Part shown: piece by piece, positions 1-9,900 of the stretch
Position numbering within the stretch: the stretch's first letter is position 1
How the letters are laid out: every line of letters begins with the position of its first letter
Assembly (NCBI GenBank): GCA_020853885.1
Contig: JADYXZ010000004.1
Coordinates: 1-64,000, forward strand
Origin: Bradyrhizobiaceae bacterium
GTDB lineage: Bacteria > Pseudomonadota > Alphaproteobacteria > Rhizobiales > Xanthobacteraceae
DNA length: 64,000 bases
Reading direction: 5' to 3'
The notes under the pieces: generated by a model
The model's input: only the letters and a program-made list of their open reading frames with translations
Told to the model about the DNA's origin: nothing
Databases searched by the model: none
Translations under genes and position numbers: made by a program

Positions 1-2194
<2,194 letters not shown>

Positions 2195-2270
2195 TTCGAT
2201 CTCATCTCTCGCGGCGGGGCGCCCGCCATAGCGAATCGGCGTAAACGCGTCCCTACCTTATGTCACTTGC

Positions 2271-4202
2271 TTACACGGACCGCGCGGGGCGCCCGGAGGG
2301 GGCGCCGAAGCCCTCGATCAATGCCTCCGTGCCGTCAAGGACGGTCAGGCGCTCCTGGACGTCTTTCAGGCGGGCGAAATTGGCTTCGGTCGGCTCGGCA
2401 CCCAGCGCGCGCTCGGCTTCCTTGAGCTCTCTAGATAACGTGCGTTTCCTGCGATGCAAGCTCACGATCTGCCGCCAGAAGGCCAAAACGTCTTCCCGGG
2501 CCGCGTCGGGCCGCATGGCCCAGTCCCCTCCGTGGGAAATGGCACGTTCCATGCGTGTCGCAAGTTCGGCGGCCCGGGCGCGTTCCAGGTGGGCCTGCAG
2601 CGTCTTGGGATCGCTGATCGCCTCGGCGGCGGCGGCGTCGAGCAAGGCCCGGCGCAGGTTTTCGGCATCGCGGTTCACGAAATCCAGCTCCGCCAGTTCC
2701 TCGGCATGCTCGGCGAGCAGCCAGGGATGGTTGATGGCGGCAAGCAAGATCAGTGCCTCCCGCGGCGGGACGACCGACTGCGCCCGGTGCGCCACGGAGC
2801 GGTTGGCGAACTGGGAACTGCGGGGGGTGAGCGCCACCGGGGGCGGAAGGCCGCGGCGTCCGCCGCGCTCGCTGCGTTCGCCGAAGGGACGGCGGCCCGG
2901 CATGAATGTGCGGGAAGGCATGGTTGCCGAAGCTGCCGGCGCGAACAGGCGGGCGAGGCGGGCCTGCAAATCGTCGCGGTAGTGGCGGCGCACGGTTTCG
3001 TCGGCGATCGTGCGCAGGATTTCGCCGAGGCGCTGTTCCAGCGCCGCGCGGCGCTCGGGCGTGTCGAGCCGCGCTTCCGCCGTCTCGCGCAGCCAGAGCA
3101 TTTCGGCGAGCGGACGGGCACTCCCGAGCACCTCGTTCATGGCGTCGGCGCCCGCGCGCTTGATGAGGTCGTCGGGGTCCTGGCCTTCGGGCAGTGTCGC
3201 GAAGCGCAGGCTCTTTCCCGGCGCGAGTAGGGGAAGCGCGAGATCGACCGCGCGGAAGGCGGCACGGGCGCCGGCCTTGTCGCCGTCGAAGCAGAGGATC
3301 GGCTCCGGCGCCATGCGCCACAGCAACCCGAGCTGATCCTCGGTGAGCGCTGTGCCGAGCGGGGCGACCGTCGCCTCGAAGCCCGCGGCGGCCATCGCGA
3401 TCGCGTCCATGTAGCCTTCGACGACGACAAGCGGCTGGCCCTTCTGCGTGGCGGCGCGGGCGGGCGCGCCGTTGTAAAGCAGCCAGCCCTTGTGGAAGAG
3501 CGGTGTCTCCGGCGAGTTGAGATATTTCGGCTCGTTGTCGCCGAGCGCGCGGCCGCCGAAGCCGACGACGCGGCTCTTGAAGTCGTGGATCGGGAACATC
3601 ACGCGCTCGCGGAAGCGGTCGAACGGCACCGGGATGTCGTCGCCGGCGATCAGCAATCCCGCTTCGATCATGTCCTCGACCGGAATTTTCCTGGCGCCGA
3701 GATATTCCTTCAGCGCGAAGCGCTCGGCCGGCGCGTAGCCGAGGCGGAAGCGGGCGATCGTCTCCGGCGCAAGGCCGCGGTCGGCGAGATAGCCGCGCGC
3801 GCGGGCGCCGGTGCGCGCCTGCAGGCTTTCCTCGAAGAACTTCGCGGCAAGCTCGATCACTTCATAAAGCGTTTTCCTGCGCTCTTCGCGCTTCTCTTCT
3901 TCCGGCGAAACCTGCGGCAGCGGCAGGCCCGCCATGCCGGCAAGCCGCTCGACGGCTTCGGGGAAGGAAAGCCCCTCGGTCTCCATCAGGAAGCGGAACT
4001 GGTCGCCGTGCTTGCCGGAGGAGAAGCAGTGATAGAAGCCCTTCTGGTCGTTGACCGTGAAGGAGGGCGTCTTCTCCGGATTGAACGGCGAGAGGCCCTT
4101 CCATTCGCGGCCCGCCTTCTTCAGCGCCACGCGGCGGCGCACGACCTCGCTTACCGGCACGCGCGCGCGGATCTCGTCGAGGAAGGACTGCGGGAAGCGC
4201 AT
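2271..4202 (-). CDS. dnaG: DNA primase DnaG
   Basis: Synthesises RNA primers at the replication fork. 643 aa, normal length. The start was set at the codon giving MRFPQSFLDEIRARV, which is where family proteins begin; an ATG 44 codons further up would add an unconserved leader. The order is an N-terminal CHC2-type zinc domain (residues 1-100), a TOPRIM catalytic core with the VVEGYMDAIA glutamate and the CFDGDKAG aspartates (about 260-320), and a C-terminal helicase-interaction region. Odd feature: the zinc finger is degenerate. The expected CPFH reads SPFN and the expected YHCFGCG reads YHCFSSG, leaving one ligand. Followed by rpoD 76 bp away, so probably co-transcribed. Confidence 0.96.
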   Translation of the reverse strand: MRFPQSFLDEIRARVPVSEVVRRRVALKKAGREWKGLSPFNPEKTPSFTVNDQKGFYHCFSSGKHGDQFRFLMETEGLSFPEAVERLAGMAGLPLPQVSPEEEKREERRKTLYEVIELAAKFFEESLQARTGARARGYLADRGLAPETIARFRLGYAPAERFALKEYLGARKIPVEDMIEAGLLIAGDDIPVPFDRFRERVMFPIHDFKSRVVGFGGRALGDNEPKYLNSPETPLFHKGWLLYNGAPARAATQKGQPLVVVEGYMDAIAMAAAGFEATVAPLGTALTEDQLGLLWRMAPEPILCFDGDKAGARAAFRAVDLALPLLAPGKSLRFATLPEGQDPDDLIKRAGADAMNEVLGSARPLAEMLWLRETAEARLDTPERRAALEQRLGEILRTIADETVRRHYRDDLQARLARLFAPAASATMPSRTFMPGRRPFGERSERGGRRGLPPPVALTPRSSQFANRSVAHRAQSVVPPREALILLAAINHPWLLAEHAEELAELDFVNRDAENLRRALLDAAAAEAISDPKTLQAHLERARAAELATRMERAISHGGDWAMRPDAAREDVLAFWRQIVSLHRRKRTLSRELKEAERALGAEPTEANFARLKDVQERLTVLDGTEALIEGFGAPSGRPARSV

Positions 4203-4342
4203 GGGCGACGGCGACTCCAGCGAAGCATCCTCTATAGTGAACAGAGGTATCCGCTTTCGAGAACGATCTTCATTATAGGGACTGAGGTTATTGCCTGGGC
4301 CGATTGCGAAATTCTCCCGGTTATTCACAGACATTACGCGAG

Positions 4343-4371
4343 TTGACGATTTGTATATACATATGTATATA
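4343..4371 (+). promoter_or_regulatory. brnTA promoter with overlapping palindromic operator
   Basis: A -35 box TTGACG (4343-4348) and a -10 box TATATA (4366-4371) are separated by exactly 17 bp. The perfect 18-bp palindrome TATATACATATGTATATA (4354-4371) fills the spacer and covers the -10. BrnA-type antitoxins carry a ribbon-helix-helix domain and autorepress, so this is the likely BrnA site. A GAGG ribosome site (4376-4379) precedes the brnT ATG by 8 bp. Confidence 0.8.
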
Positions 4372-4387
4372 GATTGAGGCGCCGCCT

Positions 4388-4684
4388 ATGAGCGACGCTA
4401 ATGACCACTATCGTGAACGCCCGGTCGAATGGGACGAGAACAAGCGACAGGCGAATGTCGCCAAGCACGGAATCGACTTCGCGGATGCGCTGGCCGTCTT
4501 TAGCGATCCGCGGTGTCGCGTTTACGGGCCGCGCGCAGGGTACGGCGAGGCAAGATTCGTCGCCATTGGCACATCGGCAGGAAGGGTGATCGCCGTGGTG
4601 TTCACGGAGCGCGGCGAGGCTGTTCGGATCATCTCGGCACGTGCGGCAAGACGGAACGAACGGAGTCTTTATGAGCAAGTCTGA
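4388..4684 (+). CDS. brnT: BrnT-family ribonuclease toxin
   Basis: Toxin of a type II toxin-antitoxin pair. BrnT proteins have a RelE-like fold and cleave RNA, slowing translation under stress. 98 aa, the usual size. Family signatures visible are WDENKRQANVAKHGIDF near the N-terminus, the ARFVAIG strand, and the C-terminal RIISARAARRNER, equivalent to the usual RIISARKAtrrE. It overlaps the brnA start by 14 bp, implying translational coupling, and has its own palindrome-bearing promoter. It is divergent from dnaG, separated by 185 bp. Assignment is by motif recognition and the partner gene. Confidence 0.9.
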   Translation: MSDANDHYRERPVEWDENKRQANVAKHGIDFADALAVFSDPRCRVYGPRAGYGEARFVAIGTSAGRVIAVVFTERGEAVRIISARAARRNERSLYEQV

Positions 4685-5042
4685 GAGGAAGGAGCATATC
4701 GTTCGCTATCTCGGCAATCTGCCCGACGGTTCGTACGTCATCGAGCATCCTGACGGCAGACTGGAGCGTAAGCACAGCGAAACCGACTGGAAGCGCGTGG
4801 ACGCGACGACCGACGAGGAAATCGAACGGTCGATCGCCGGCGATTCCGACTGGGCGGAGTTCAAGGATATCGACTGGTCGAAAGCGGAACTCGTCATGCC
4901 CGCAAAGAAGCAGGCGATCTCAATCCGCATCGACGAGGACGTACTCGACTTCTTCAGGAAGCAGGGTGCGGGCTATCAGCGCCGCATCAACGCGGTGCTG
5001 CGCTCTTACATGCGCGAGAAACGGAAAAAGAAACGGGCGTGA
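4671..5042 (+). CDS. brnA: BrnA-family antitoxin
   Basis: Antitoxin that binds BrnT and represses the operon. 123 aa. The C-terminal half carries the ribbon-helix-helix signature PAKKQAISIRIDEDVLDFFR followed by GYQRRINAVLRSYM. The N-terminal 70 residues are acidic (DATTDEEIERS, DWSKAEL) and would wrap the basic toxin. The N-terminus begins with an unusual YLGNLPDGSYVIEHPDG segment that makes it longer than compact BrnA proteins. The start was placed at MSKSERK, overlapping the brnT stop; a start ten codons upstream is possible but less likely. The C-terminus is Lys-rich. Confidence 0.88.
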   Translation: MSKSERKEHIVRYLGNLPDGSYVIEHPDGRLERKHSETDWKRVDATTDEEIERSIAGDSDWAEFKDIDWSKAELVMPAKKQAISIRIDEDVLDFFRKQGAGYQRRINAVLRSYMREKRKKKRA

Positions 5043-5146
5043 AAGCCCTTTTTGTGGGTCATCTCCCTTCTGGAAGGGGCCCATGCTGCAAAGGCGGCAA
5101 CCGGCTATGATCCGCCTCAAACAATAATAGGCAGGGAGCGGACGTC

Positions 5147-6397
5147 ATGCATGCGCCGGAGGCGAAGCCTCTCATAGCTCCACCCGAGCCGATGCTCACA
5201 CCGGCTGAGTTGATCCGCCGGGCGGCGGCGCTGCGGCCGCTCCTGCGGTCGCGGCAGGCGGATTGCGAGGCGCTCGGCCGCGTGCCGGACGACGTGAACG
5301 CCGAGCTCGTGCGCGGCGGCTTCTACCGCATCATCCAGCCGCGCCGGTTCGGCGGCTACGAGTTCGACGTGCCGACTTTCTACCGCGTGATGATGGGAGC
5401 GGCGCGCGGCTGCCCGGAGACGGGCTGGGTGCTCGCCCTGACCGCGGGACATCCGCTTATTGCTGCGAGCTTTCCGCTCGAGGGCCAGCACGAGGTTTAT
5501 GGCAAGAACGGCGAGTTCCGCTGCCCGGCGGCGTTCAACCCGCCGGGCGTGGCCGTACCCGTGGCGGGCGGCTTTCGCATCTCCGGCTCGTGGCCGTCGG
5601 CGTCGGGCATCGACCATGCCACGCACGCGATGACGAGCGCGATGGTGCAGGCGGACGGCGAGGGCGCGGGCCGCGTTATCCAGGCGATCTTCGAGCGCGC
5701 GCAGTTCCGGATCATCGACGACTGGCAGGTGATGGGCATGCGCGGCACCGGCTCCAAGCGGATCGCGGTCGAGGATGCGTTCGTGCCGCTCCATCGCACG
5801 GTCGAAGCCGTGGCGCCGGGCCGGGGCGCCGAGCCGCGGGTGCGGCCGCGGCTCCATGACAACCCGATGTATCTCGGCCGCATCCTCTGCTTCCTCGTCG
5901 GCGAGGCGGCGTCGGTGGCGGTGGGTGCGGCGCGCGGTGCGCTCGACCTTTATGAAGACATCCTGCGCAACAAGCGGGCCTACCATCCGCCGTATCAGGA
6001 GCGCGGCAAGGAGCCGGAGTTCCAGCAGCACTACGGGCGGGCGCTGGCGCTGATCGCGACCGCCGAGGCGGCGCTCGTGCGCGCCGGCGAGGACTACATG
6101 GAATTCGCGCGCGGGCAGGACGAAGGCGGGCGGCCGTTCGACGACGAGCGCGACCAGCAACTCATCCTGGTCGAGCAGCAATGCATCCGCCTCGCCTGGG
6201 AGGCGGCGGACCTCATGTTCCGCTCGGCGGGCACGTCGGACGCGGCGAAGGAAGGCACGATGCTCGGCCGCATCTACCGCAACATGGCGGTGATCAACAC
6301 GCATCCGGCGCTGCAGCTCGAGCGCACGGCGATCGTTGCAGCCCGGACGCGGCTCGGCCTGACGCCGGCCGCCGCGCCCGGCGGGCGCGGGGAATAG
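5147..6397 (+). CDS. Acyl-CoA dehydrogenase-fold flavin monooxygenase (group D type)
   Basis: 416 aa with the acyl-CoA dehydrogenase fold: an N-terminal helical domain (MLTPAELIRRAAAL, GFYRIIQPRRFGGYE), a middle beta domain (GGFRISGSWPSASGID, MRGTGSKRIAVEDAFVP) and a C-terminal four-helix domain (DLMFRSAGTSDAAKEGTMLGRIYRNM). The middle-domain motif and the C-terminal SAGTSDA segment resemble two-component FMN/FADH2 monooxygenases of the HpaB/HsaA/DszC type rather than true acyl-CoA dehydrogenases, which have a catalytic Glu not evident here. Such enzymes hydroxylate aromatics or desulfurise organosulfur compounds using reduced flavin from a separate reductase. No reductase gene is adjacent, so the substrate is unknown. 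It follows brnA by 104 bp. Confidence 0.75.
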   Translation: MHAPEAKPLIAPPEPMLTPAELIRRAAALRPLLRSRQADCEALGRVPDDVNAELVRGGFYRIIQPRRFGGYEFDVPTFYRVMMGAARGCPETGWVLALTAGHPLIAASFPLEGQHEVYGKNGEFRCPAAFNPPGVAVPVAGGFRISGSWPSASGIDHATHAMTSAMVQADGEGAGRVIQAIFERAQFRIIDDWQVMGMRGTGSKRIAVEDAFVPLHRTVEAVAPGRGAEPRVRPRLHDNPMYLGRILCFLVGEAASVAVGAARGALDLYEDILRNKRAYHPPYQERGKEPEFQQHYGRALALIATAEAALVRAGEDYMEFARGQDEGGRPFDDERDQQLILVEQQCIRLAWEAADLMFRSAGTSDAAKEGTMLGRIYRNMAVINTHPALQLERTAIVAARTRLGLTPAAAPGGRGE

Positions 6398-6427
6398 GGC
6401 GCGGCCCCGGCGCTGCTATTTTAAGTA

Positions 6428-6455
6428 TTGACTTAATTAAGTGGATGCTTATTCT
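6428..6455 (+). promoter_or_regulatory. arsR-type promoter and operator; transcript probably leaderless
   Basis: -35 TTGACT (6428-6433) and -10 TATTCT (6450-6455) have a 16-bp spacer. The perfect palindrome ACTTAATTAAGT (6431-6442) overlaps the -35 and spacer, and TTAAGT-N4-ACTTAA (6421-6436) forms a nested dyad. Transcription would begin about 6462, immediately at the ATG at 6463. The dyads are the likely ArsR autorepression site. Confidence 0.6.
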
Positions 6456-6462
6456 ATTCGGC

Positions 6463-6804
6463 ATGCACGCGCTCACTGCCCTTGCCGATCCCACGCGCCA
6501 GCGCATCGTCGAAATGCTCGCCGAACGCGAGCTTTCGGCCGGCGCGATCGCCGACCGGTTCGACGTCTCGGCGCCGGCGATCTCGCAACACCTGAAAGTG
6601 TTGAAGGAGGCGAAGCTCGTGCGCGTGCGCGCCGACGCGCAGCGGCGGATCTACGCGCTCGATCCCGCGGGCTTCGACGAGATGGAGGAGTGGCTTTCGC
6701 GCATCCGCCGCTTCTGGGTGGGGAAGCTCGATCTGCTCGAACAGGCGTTGAAGGACGACGACCGGAAATCCGCGCGGGGCAAAGCAGGAAGGAAACAGTC
6801 ATGA
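6463..6804 (+). CDS. ArsR-family winged-helix repressor (SRPBCC-partner type)
   Basis: 113 aa single-domain regulator. It opens with ALADPTRQRIVEMLAE, the classic ArsR start, then a helix-turn-helix SAPAISQHLKVLKEAKLV and the wing VRADAQRRIYAL. It ends in a DEMEEWLSRIRRFWVGKLDLL helix. It lacks the CxC metal site of arsenic sensors. This subgroup is usually encoded with an AHSA1/SRPBCC protein, as here (ATGA overlap with the next gene). The start ATG at 6463 is preferred because the promoter predicts an RNA 5' end there; an ATG at 6445 in the same frame is the alternative. Confidence 0.88.
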   Translation: MHALTALADPTRQRIVEMLAERELSAGAIADRFDVSAPAISQHLKVLKEAKLVRVRADAQRRIYALDPAGFDEMEEWLSRIRRFWVGKLDLLEQALKDDDRKSARGKAGRKQS

Positions 6805-7343
6805 GTCAATTGCTGGAACGCGATGGCGAAATCCTCGACGAAGGCACGATCCGGTTCGAGCGGCTGCTGCCGGGCCCCATTGAAAGAGTGTGGGCGTTCC
6901 TGACGGAGTCCGAGAAGCGCAAGCTGTGGCTTGCGGCGGGCGACTTCGAGTTGCGCCCCGGCGGCAAGACGACGCTCTTCTTCCAGCACAAGAACCTGTC
7001 GGCCAAGCGCAGCACGCCGCCCGAGCAATACAAGAAAATGGACGAGGAGGGCGGCGGCTTCGACGGGGAGGTGATCCGTTGCGAGGCGCCGCGGCTCCTC
7101 GTCATCACCTGGGGCGAGAAGCGAAGTTCCGAGGTGACGTTCGAACTGACGCCGCAAACGAGTGGCGAGGTGCTGCTTACGCTCACGCATCGCCGTCTCG
7201 ACAAGGAAGGGATGCAGAGCGTCGGCCCCGGCTGGCACACGCATCTCGGCATTCTCGCCGAGCGCCTGCACGGCCGCGAGCCGGAGAATTTCTGGGCGAC
7301 CTTCCGGGAGGTGAAGGCGCACTATGATAGGAAGATGCAGTAG
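6801..7343 (+). CDS. SRPBCC (AHSA1-like) domain protein
   Basis: 180 aa START/Bet v1-like protein of the AHSA1 group. Typical features are RFERLLPGPIERVWAFLTES near the N-terminus, the LWLAAGDFELRPGG turn, GEVIRCEAPRLLVITWGE, and the C-terminal VGPGWHTHLGILAERLHG helix. These proteins bind hydrophobic ligands in a deep pocket. Pairing with ArsR by a 4-bp ATGA overlap is a recurrent arrangement of unknown physiological role. The next gene, a glyoxalase-fold protein, starts 9 bp later with a TAGGAG ribosome site, so the three are one operon. The substrate is unknown. Confidence 0.85.
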   Translation: MSQLLERDGEILDEGTIRFERLLPGPIERVWAFLTESEKRKLWLAAGDFELRPGGKTTLFFQHKNLSAKRSTPPEQYKKMDEEGGGFDGEVIRCEAPRLLVITWGEKRSSEVTFELTPQTSGEVLLTLTHRRLDKEGMQSVGPGWHTHLGILAERLHGREPENFWATFREVKAHYDRKMQ

Positions 7344-7352
7344 GAGTTCGAC

Positions 7353-7754
7353 ATGCGCGTTCGATTGAACAGCATCGTGGTCGACGACCAGGGCAAGGCG
7401 GTGAAATTCTATACGGAGGTGCTCGGCTTCACGGTCAAGACCGACATCCCCGCCGGCGGTGCGCGCTGGATCACGCTCGTGCCGCCGGACGAGCGGGACG
7501 GGCCGGAGCTCGTGCTCGAGCCCTCGGGCTACGATTTCGCCACGACCTATCGCCGGACGCTGCGCGAGAAGGGCATTCCCTACACGGCGCTCGCTTCCGA
7601 CGATGTGCAGGCGGAATACGAGAAGCTGAAGGCGCGCGGCGTGACGTTTCAGGGGCCGCCGACGAAGGTCCCGGGCTTTCCGCCGATGGCGACCTTCGAC
7701 GACACCTGCGGCAACTACATCATGATGTACGAGATCGAGAAGAAGCAGCGATAA
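7353..7754 (+). CDS. VOC (glyoxalase/bleomycin-resistance fold) protein
   Basis: 133 aa with one pair of beta-alpha-beta-beta-beta modules: RVRLNSIVVDDQGKAVKFY, then TEVLGFTVKTD, then a second module with YEKLKARGVTFQGPP and the metal-edge CGNYIMMYEIE. It resembles glyoxalase-like and extradiol-like small VOC proteins that usually bind a metal. The first-module His ligand is replaced by Asn (LNSIV), while the C-terminal Glu (MYEIE) is present, so metal binding is uncertain. It is the third gene of the ArsR operon and is convergent with the tautomerase gene, with a gap of only 5 bp. Confidence 0.85.
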   Translation: MRVRLNSIVVDDQGKAVKFYTEVLGFTVKTDIPAGGARWITLVPPDERDGPELVLEPSGYDFATTYRRTLREKGIPYTALASDDVQAEYEKLKARGVTFQGPPTKVPGFPPMATFDDTCGNYIMMYEIEKKQR

Positions 7755-7759
7755 AGGCG

Positions 7760-7945
7760 TCAGCGCTCGCTGAACAGCACGCCGCCCTTCATCTTATGGA
7801 TCTTCGGTGTCTCGATGATGGAAACCGTTACCGAGTCGGCGGGCGTGCCCGTGTTCTTTACCACGGCGTCGGTGATGTCTTTCATCAGCGCCTTCTTCTG
7901 CTCGTGGGTGCGGCCTTCGGCGAGATGCACGATCACTTCAGGCAT
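7760..7945 (-). CDS. 4-oxalocrotonate tautomerase family enzyme
   Basis: 61 aa, the size of the small tautomerases that form hexamers. Pro follows the initiator Met (MPEVIVHLAEGRT), which would become the catalytic N-terminal proline after processing. The body matches the family: EQKKALMKDITDAVVKNTGTP, then SVTVSIIETPKIHKMKGG. These enzymes move double bonds in 2-hydroxydienoates from aromatic meta-cleavage, but many act on unknown substrates. It lies 51 bp downstream of yqeY on the same strand and may be co-transcribed with it. Confidence 0.88.
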   Translation of the reverse strand: MPEVIVHLAEGRTHEQKKALMKDITDAVVKNTGTPADSVTVSIIETPKIHKMKGGVLFSER

Positions 7946-7996
7946 TCGAATTCTCCCGATTGATGATTTGAGCGTGCGCTGGCCGGGAATGTCCGA

Positions 7997-8449
7997 TCAG
8001 GCGGAAAGCTGGCTCTTCACCAGCGCGCTGACCTTGCCGAAATCCATGCGGCCGGCATAGGCGGTCTTCAGCGCGTTCATCACCTTGCCCATGTCCTTGA
8101 TGCTGGTGGCGCCTTCCTGCCTGATGACTTCGGCAATCGCCGCCTTCGCTTCGGCTTCCGACATCTGCTGCGGCAGGAACTCCTGGATGATGGCGATCTC
8201 GCCGCGCTCCTGGTCGGCGAGCTCCTTGCGGCCGCCCTTGTCGTACAGCTCGACCGATTCCTGACGCTGCTTGATCATCTTCTGCAGGAGGCCGAGCAGG
8301 TCGTCCTCGCCGAACTTCTTGCTCGCGGTGCGCGCCTCGATCTCGGCGTTCTTGATCGCCGCGTTGACGAGGCGGAGCGTCGAGACGCGCAGCTTGTCGC
8401 CCGACTTCATCGCCTCTTTCATGCTTTCGTTGATCTGGTCGCGGAGCAC
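7997..8449 (-). CDS. GatB/YqeY domain protein
   Basis: 150 aa protein built only of the YqeY domain, which is also the C-terminal tRNA-contacting domain of GatB. Features are LRDQINESMKEAMKSGDKLRV, then STLRLVNAAIKNAEIEAR, the REL-ERGEIAIIQEFLPQQMS hinge, and the MDFGKVSALVKSQL end. The exact role is unknown; a link to tRNA-dependent amidation is inferred from GatB. GTG at 8449 is chosen because GAGG lies 5 bp upstream and homologues begin at this LRD motif. The ATG at 8482 falls inside a repeat element and is rejected. It is divergent from carA, with repeats between them. Confidence 0.9.
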   Translation of the reverse strand: MLRDQINESMKEAMKSGDKLRVSTLRLVNAAIKNAEIEARTASKKFGEDDLLGLLQKMIKQRQESVELYDKGGRKELADQERGEIAIIQEFLPQQMSEAEAKAAIAEVIRQEGATSIKDMGKVMNALKTAYAGRMDFGKVSALVKSQLSA

Positions 8450-8476
8450 GGGAACCTCGTTCAAATTCAGGGCCGG

Positions 8477-8523
8477 CCTCATCCTTCGAGACGCCCGCCT
8501 TCGGCGGGCTCCTCAGGATGAGG
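8477..8523. repeat. REP-like palindrome, family A copy 1
   Basis: 47-bp imperfect hairpin with ends CCTCATCC and GGATGAGG and a GC-rich centre GCCCGCC-TTC-GGCGGGC. Its sequence is the reverse complement of copy 2 at 8538-8586 apart from the centre, so the two form an inverted pair between yqeY and carA. Confidence 0.85.
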
Positions 8524-8537
8524 CTGGAAAATGCAAA

Positions 8538-8586
8538 CCTCATCCTGAGGAGCGAGGGCGTAGCCCGAGCGTCTCGAAGGATGAGG
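8538..8586. repeat. REP-like palindrome, family A copy 2
   Basis: 49-bp hairpin beginning CCTCATCCTGAGGAGC and ending GCGTCTCGAAGGATGAGG. It is oriented opposite to copy 1, 14 bp away. The same sequence recurs at 20375-20423. Confidence 0.85.
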
Positions 8587-8628
8587 TTGCTTTGACTAGG
8601 CCCCAGACCCTCGTTATCTAAGCCGCTC

Positions 8629-9819
8629 ATGACCCGCAAACAAGACGATTCCGGCTGGACGGAGCCCGTTCCGACCGCCCTCCTCGTGCTCGCGGACGGC
8701 ACGGTGCTGGAAGGATTCGGCCTCGGCGCCACCGGCCACGCGGTGGGCGAGGTCTGCTTCAACACGGCGATGACGGGCTACGAGGAAATCCTCACCGATC
8801 CGTCCTACGCCGGGCAGATCATCACCTTCACCTTCCCGCACATCGGCAACGTCGGCACCAACGAGGAAGACATCGAGACCGTGAACCTGGCCGCGACCAG
8901 CGGCGTGCGCGGGGTGGTGCTGCATTCGGCGATCACGGAGCCGTCGAACTACCGGGCGACGCGTCATCTCGATGCCTGGCTGAAGGCGCGCGGCATCGTC
9001 GGGCTTGCCGGCATCGATACGCGGGCGCTCACCTCGATGATCCGCGAGAAGGGCATGCCGAACGCGGTGATCGCGCATGCGCCGGACGGCAAGTTCGATC
9101 TCGACGCGCTGAAGCAGGAAGCGCGCGCGTGGCCGGGGCTCGTCGGCATGGACCTCGTGCCGATGGTGACGACGGCGCAGCGCTACACCTGGGACGAGAC
9201 GCCGTGGGAGTGGGGCAAGGGCTACGGCCGCGCGAACGATGCAAAGTATAATGTGGTCGCGATCGACTACGGCGTGAAGCGCAACATCCTGCGGCTGCTC
9301 GCGGCGAACGGCTGCAAGGTCACGGTGGTGCCGGCGACGACTGCCGCCGATGACATTCTCGCGATGCAGCCGGACGGCGTGTTTCTCTCCAACGGTCCGG
9401 GCGATCCCGCGGAGACCGGCAAGTATGCGGTGCCCGTCATTCAGAAGATCATCGACAGCGGCACGCCGACGTTCGGGATTTGTCTCGGCCACCAGATGCT
9501 CGGACTCGCGGTCGGCGCCAAGACCGTGAAGATGCATCAGGGGCATCACGGCGCCAATCATCCGGTGAAGGACCTCACCACCGGCAAGGTCGAGATCACG
9601 TCGATGAACCACGGCTTCGCCGTCGACCGCGGCACGCTGCCGAAGGACGCCGAAGAGACGCACGTCTCGCTGTTCGACGGCTCGAACGCGGGGATTTCGC
9701 TCAAGGGCAAGCCGGTGTTCTCCGTGCAGTATCATCCCGAGGCGTCGCCCGGCCCGCGCGACAGCCGCTATCTGTTCGAGCGGTTCGTGGGGATGATGAA
9801 GGAGCGCAAGCACGCGTAA
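8629..9819 (+). CDS. carA: Carbamoyl-phosphate synthase small subunit
   Basis: Glutaminase subunit that hydrolyses glutamine and channels ammonia to CarB for arginine and pyrimidine synthesis. 396 aa. The N-terminal CPSase_sm domain reads LVLADGTVLEGFGLGATG and VCFNTAMTGYEEILTDPSY. The C-terminal class I amidotransferase has nucleophile Cys285 in FGICLGHQML, with His369 and Glu371 in QYHPEASPGP. Normal length for the family. It is divergent from yqeY, with a repeat pair in between. Three unrelated genes separate it from carB, which is 2.3 kb downstream on the same strand. Confidence 0.98.
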   Translation: MTRKQDDSGWTEPVPTALLVLADGTVLEGFGLGATGHAVGEVCFNTAMTGYEEILTDPSYAGQIITFTFPHIGNVGTNEEDIETVNLAATSGVRGVVLHSAITEPSNYRATRHLDAWLKARGIVGLAGIDTRALTSMIREKGMPNAVIAHAPDGKFDLDALKQEARAWPGLVGMDLVPMVTTAQRYTWDETPWEWGKGYGRANDAKYNVVAIDYGVKRNILRLLAANGCKVTVVPATTAADDILAMQPDGVFLSNGPGDPAETGKYAVPVIQKIIDSGTPTFGICLGHQMLGLAVGAKTVKMHQGHHGANHPVKDLTTGKVEITSMNHGFAVDRGTLPKDAEETHVSLFDGSNAGISLKGKPVFSVQYHPEASPGPRDSRYLFERFVGMMKERKHA

Positions 9820-9900
9820 TTCTGTCTCCACCTTCCCGTAAGGTGAGATTTCTCAAATTGTCCGCTCCGCCTGCTGAATGCAGAGCCAAAGGGGCGAGCG

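Noticed and set aside
5117-6304. Long minus-strand open frame opposite the flavin oxidoreductase
   Set aside because: It is antisense to a gene with clear motifs and is His/Arg-rich.
8450-8482. Longer YqeY start at 8482
   Set aside because: The ATG belongs to a repeat element, and GTG 8449 has a GAGG site and fits the family N-terminus.
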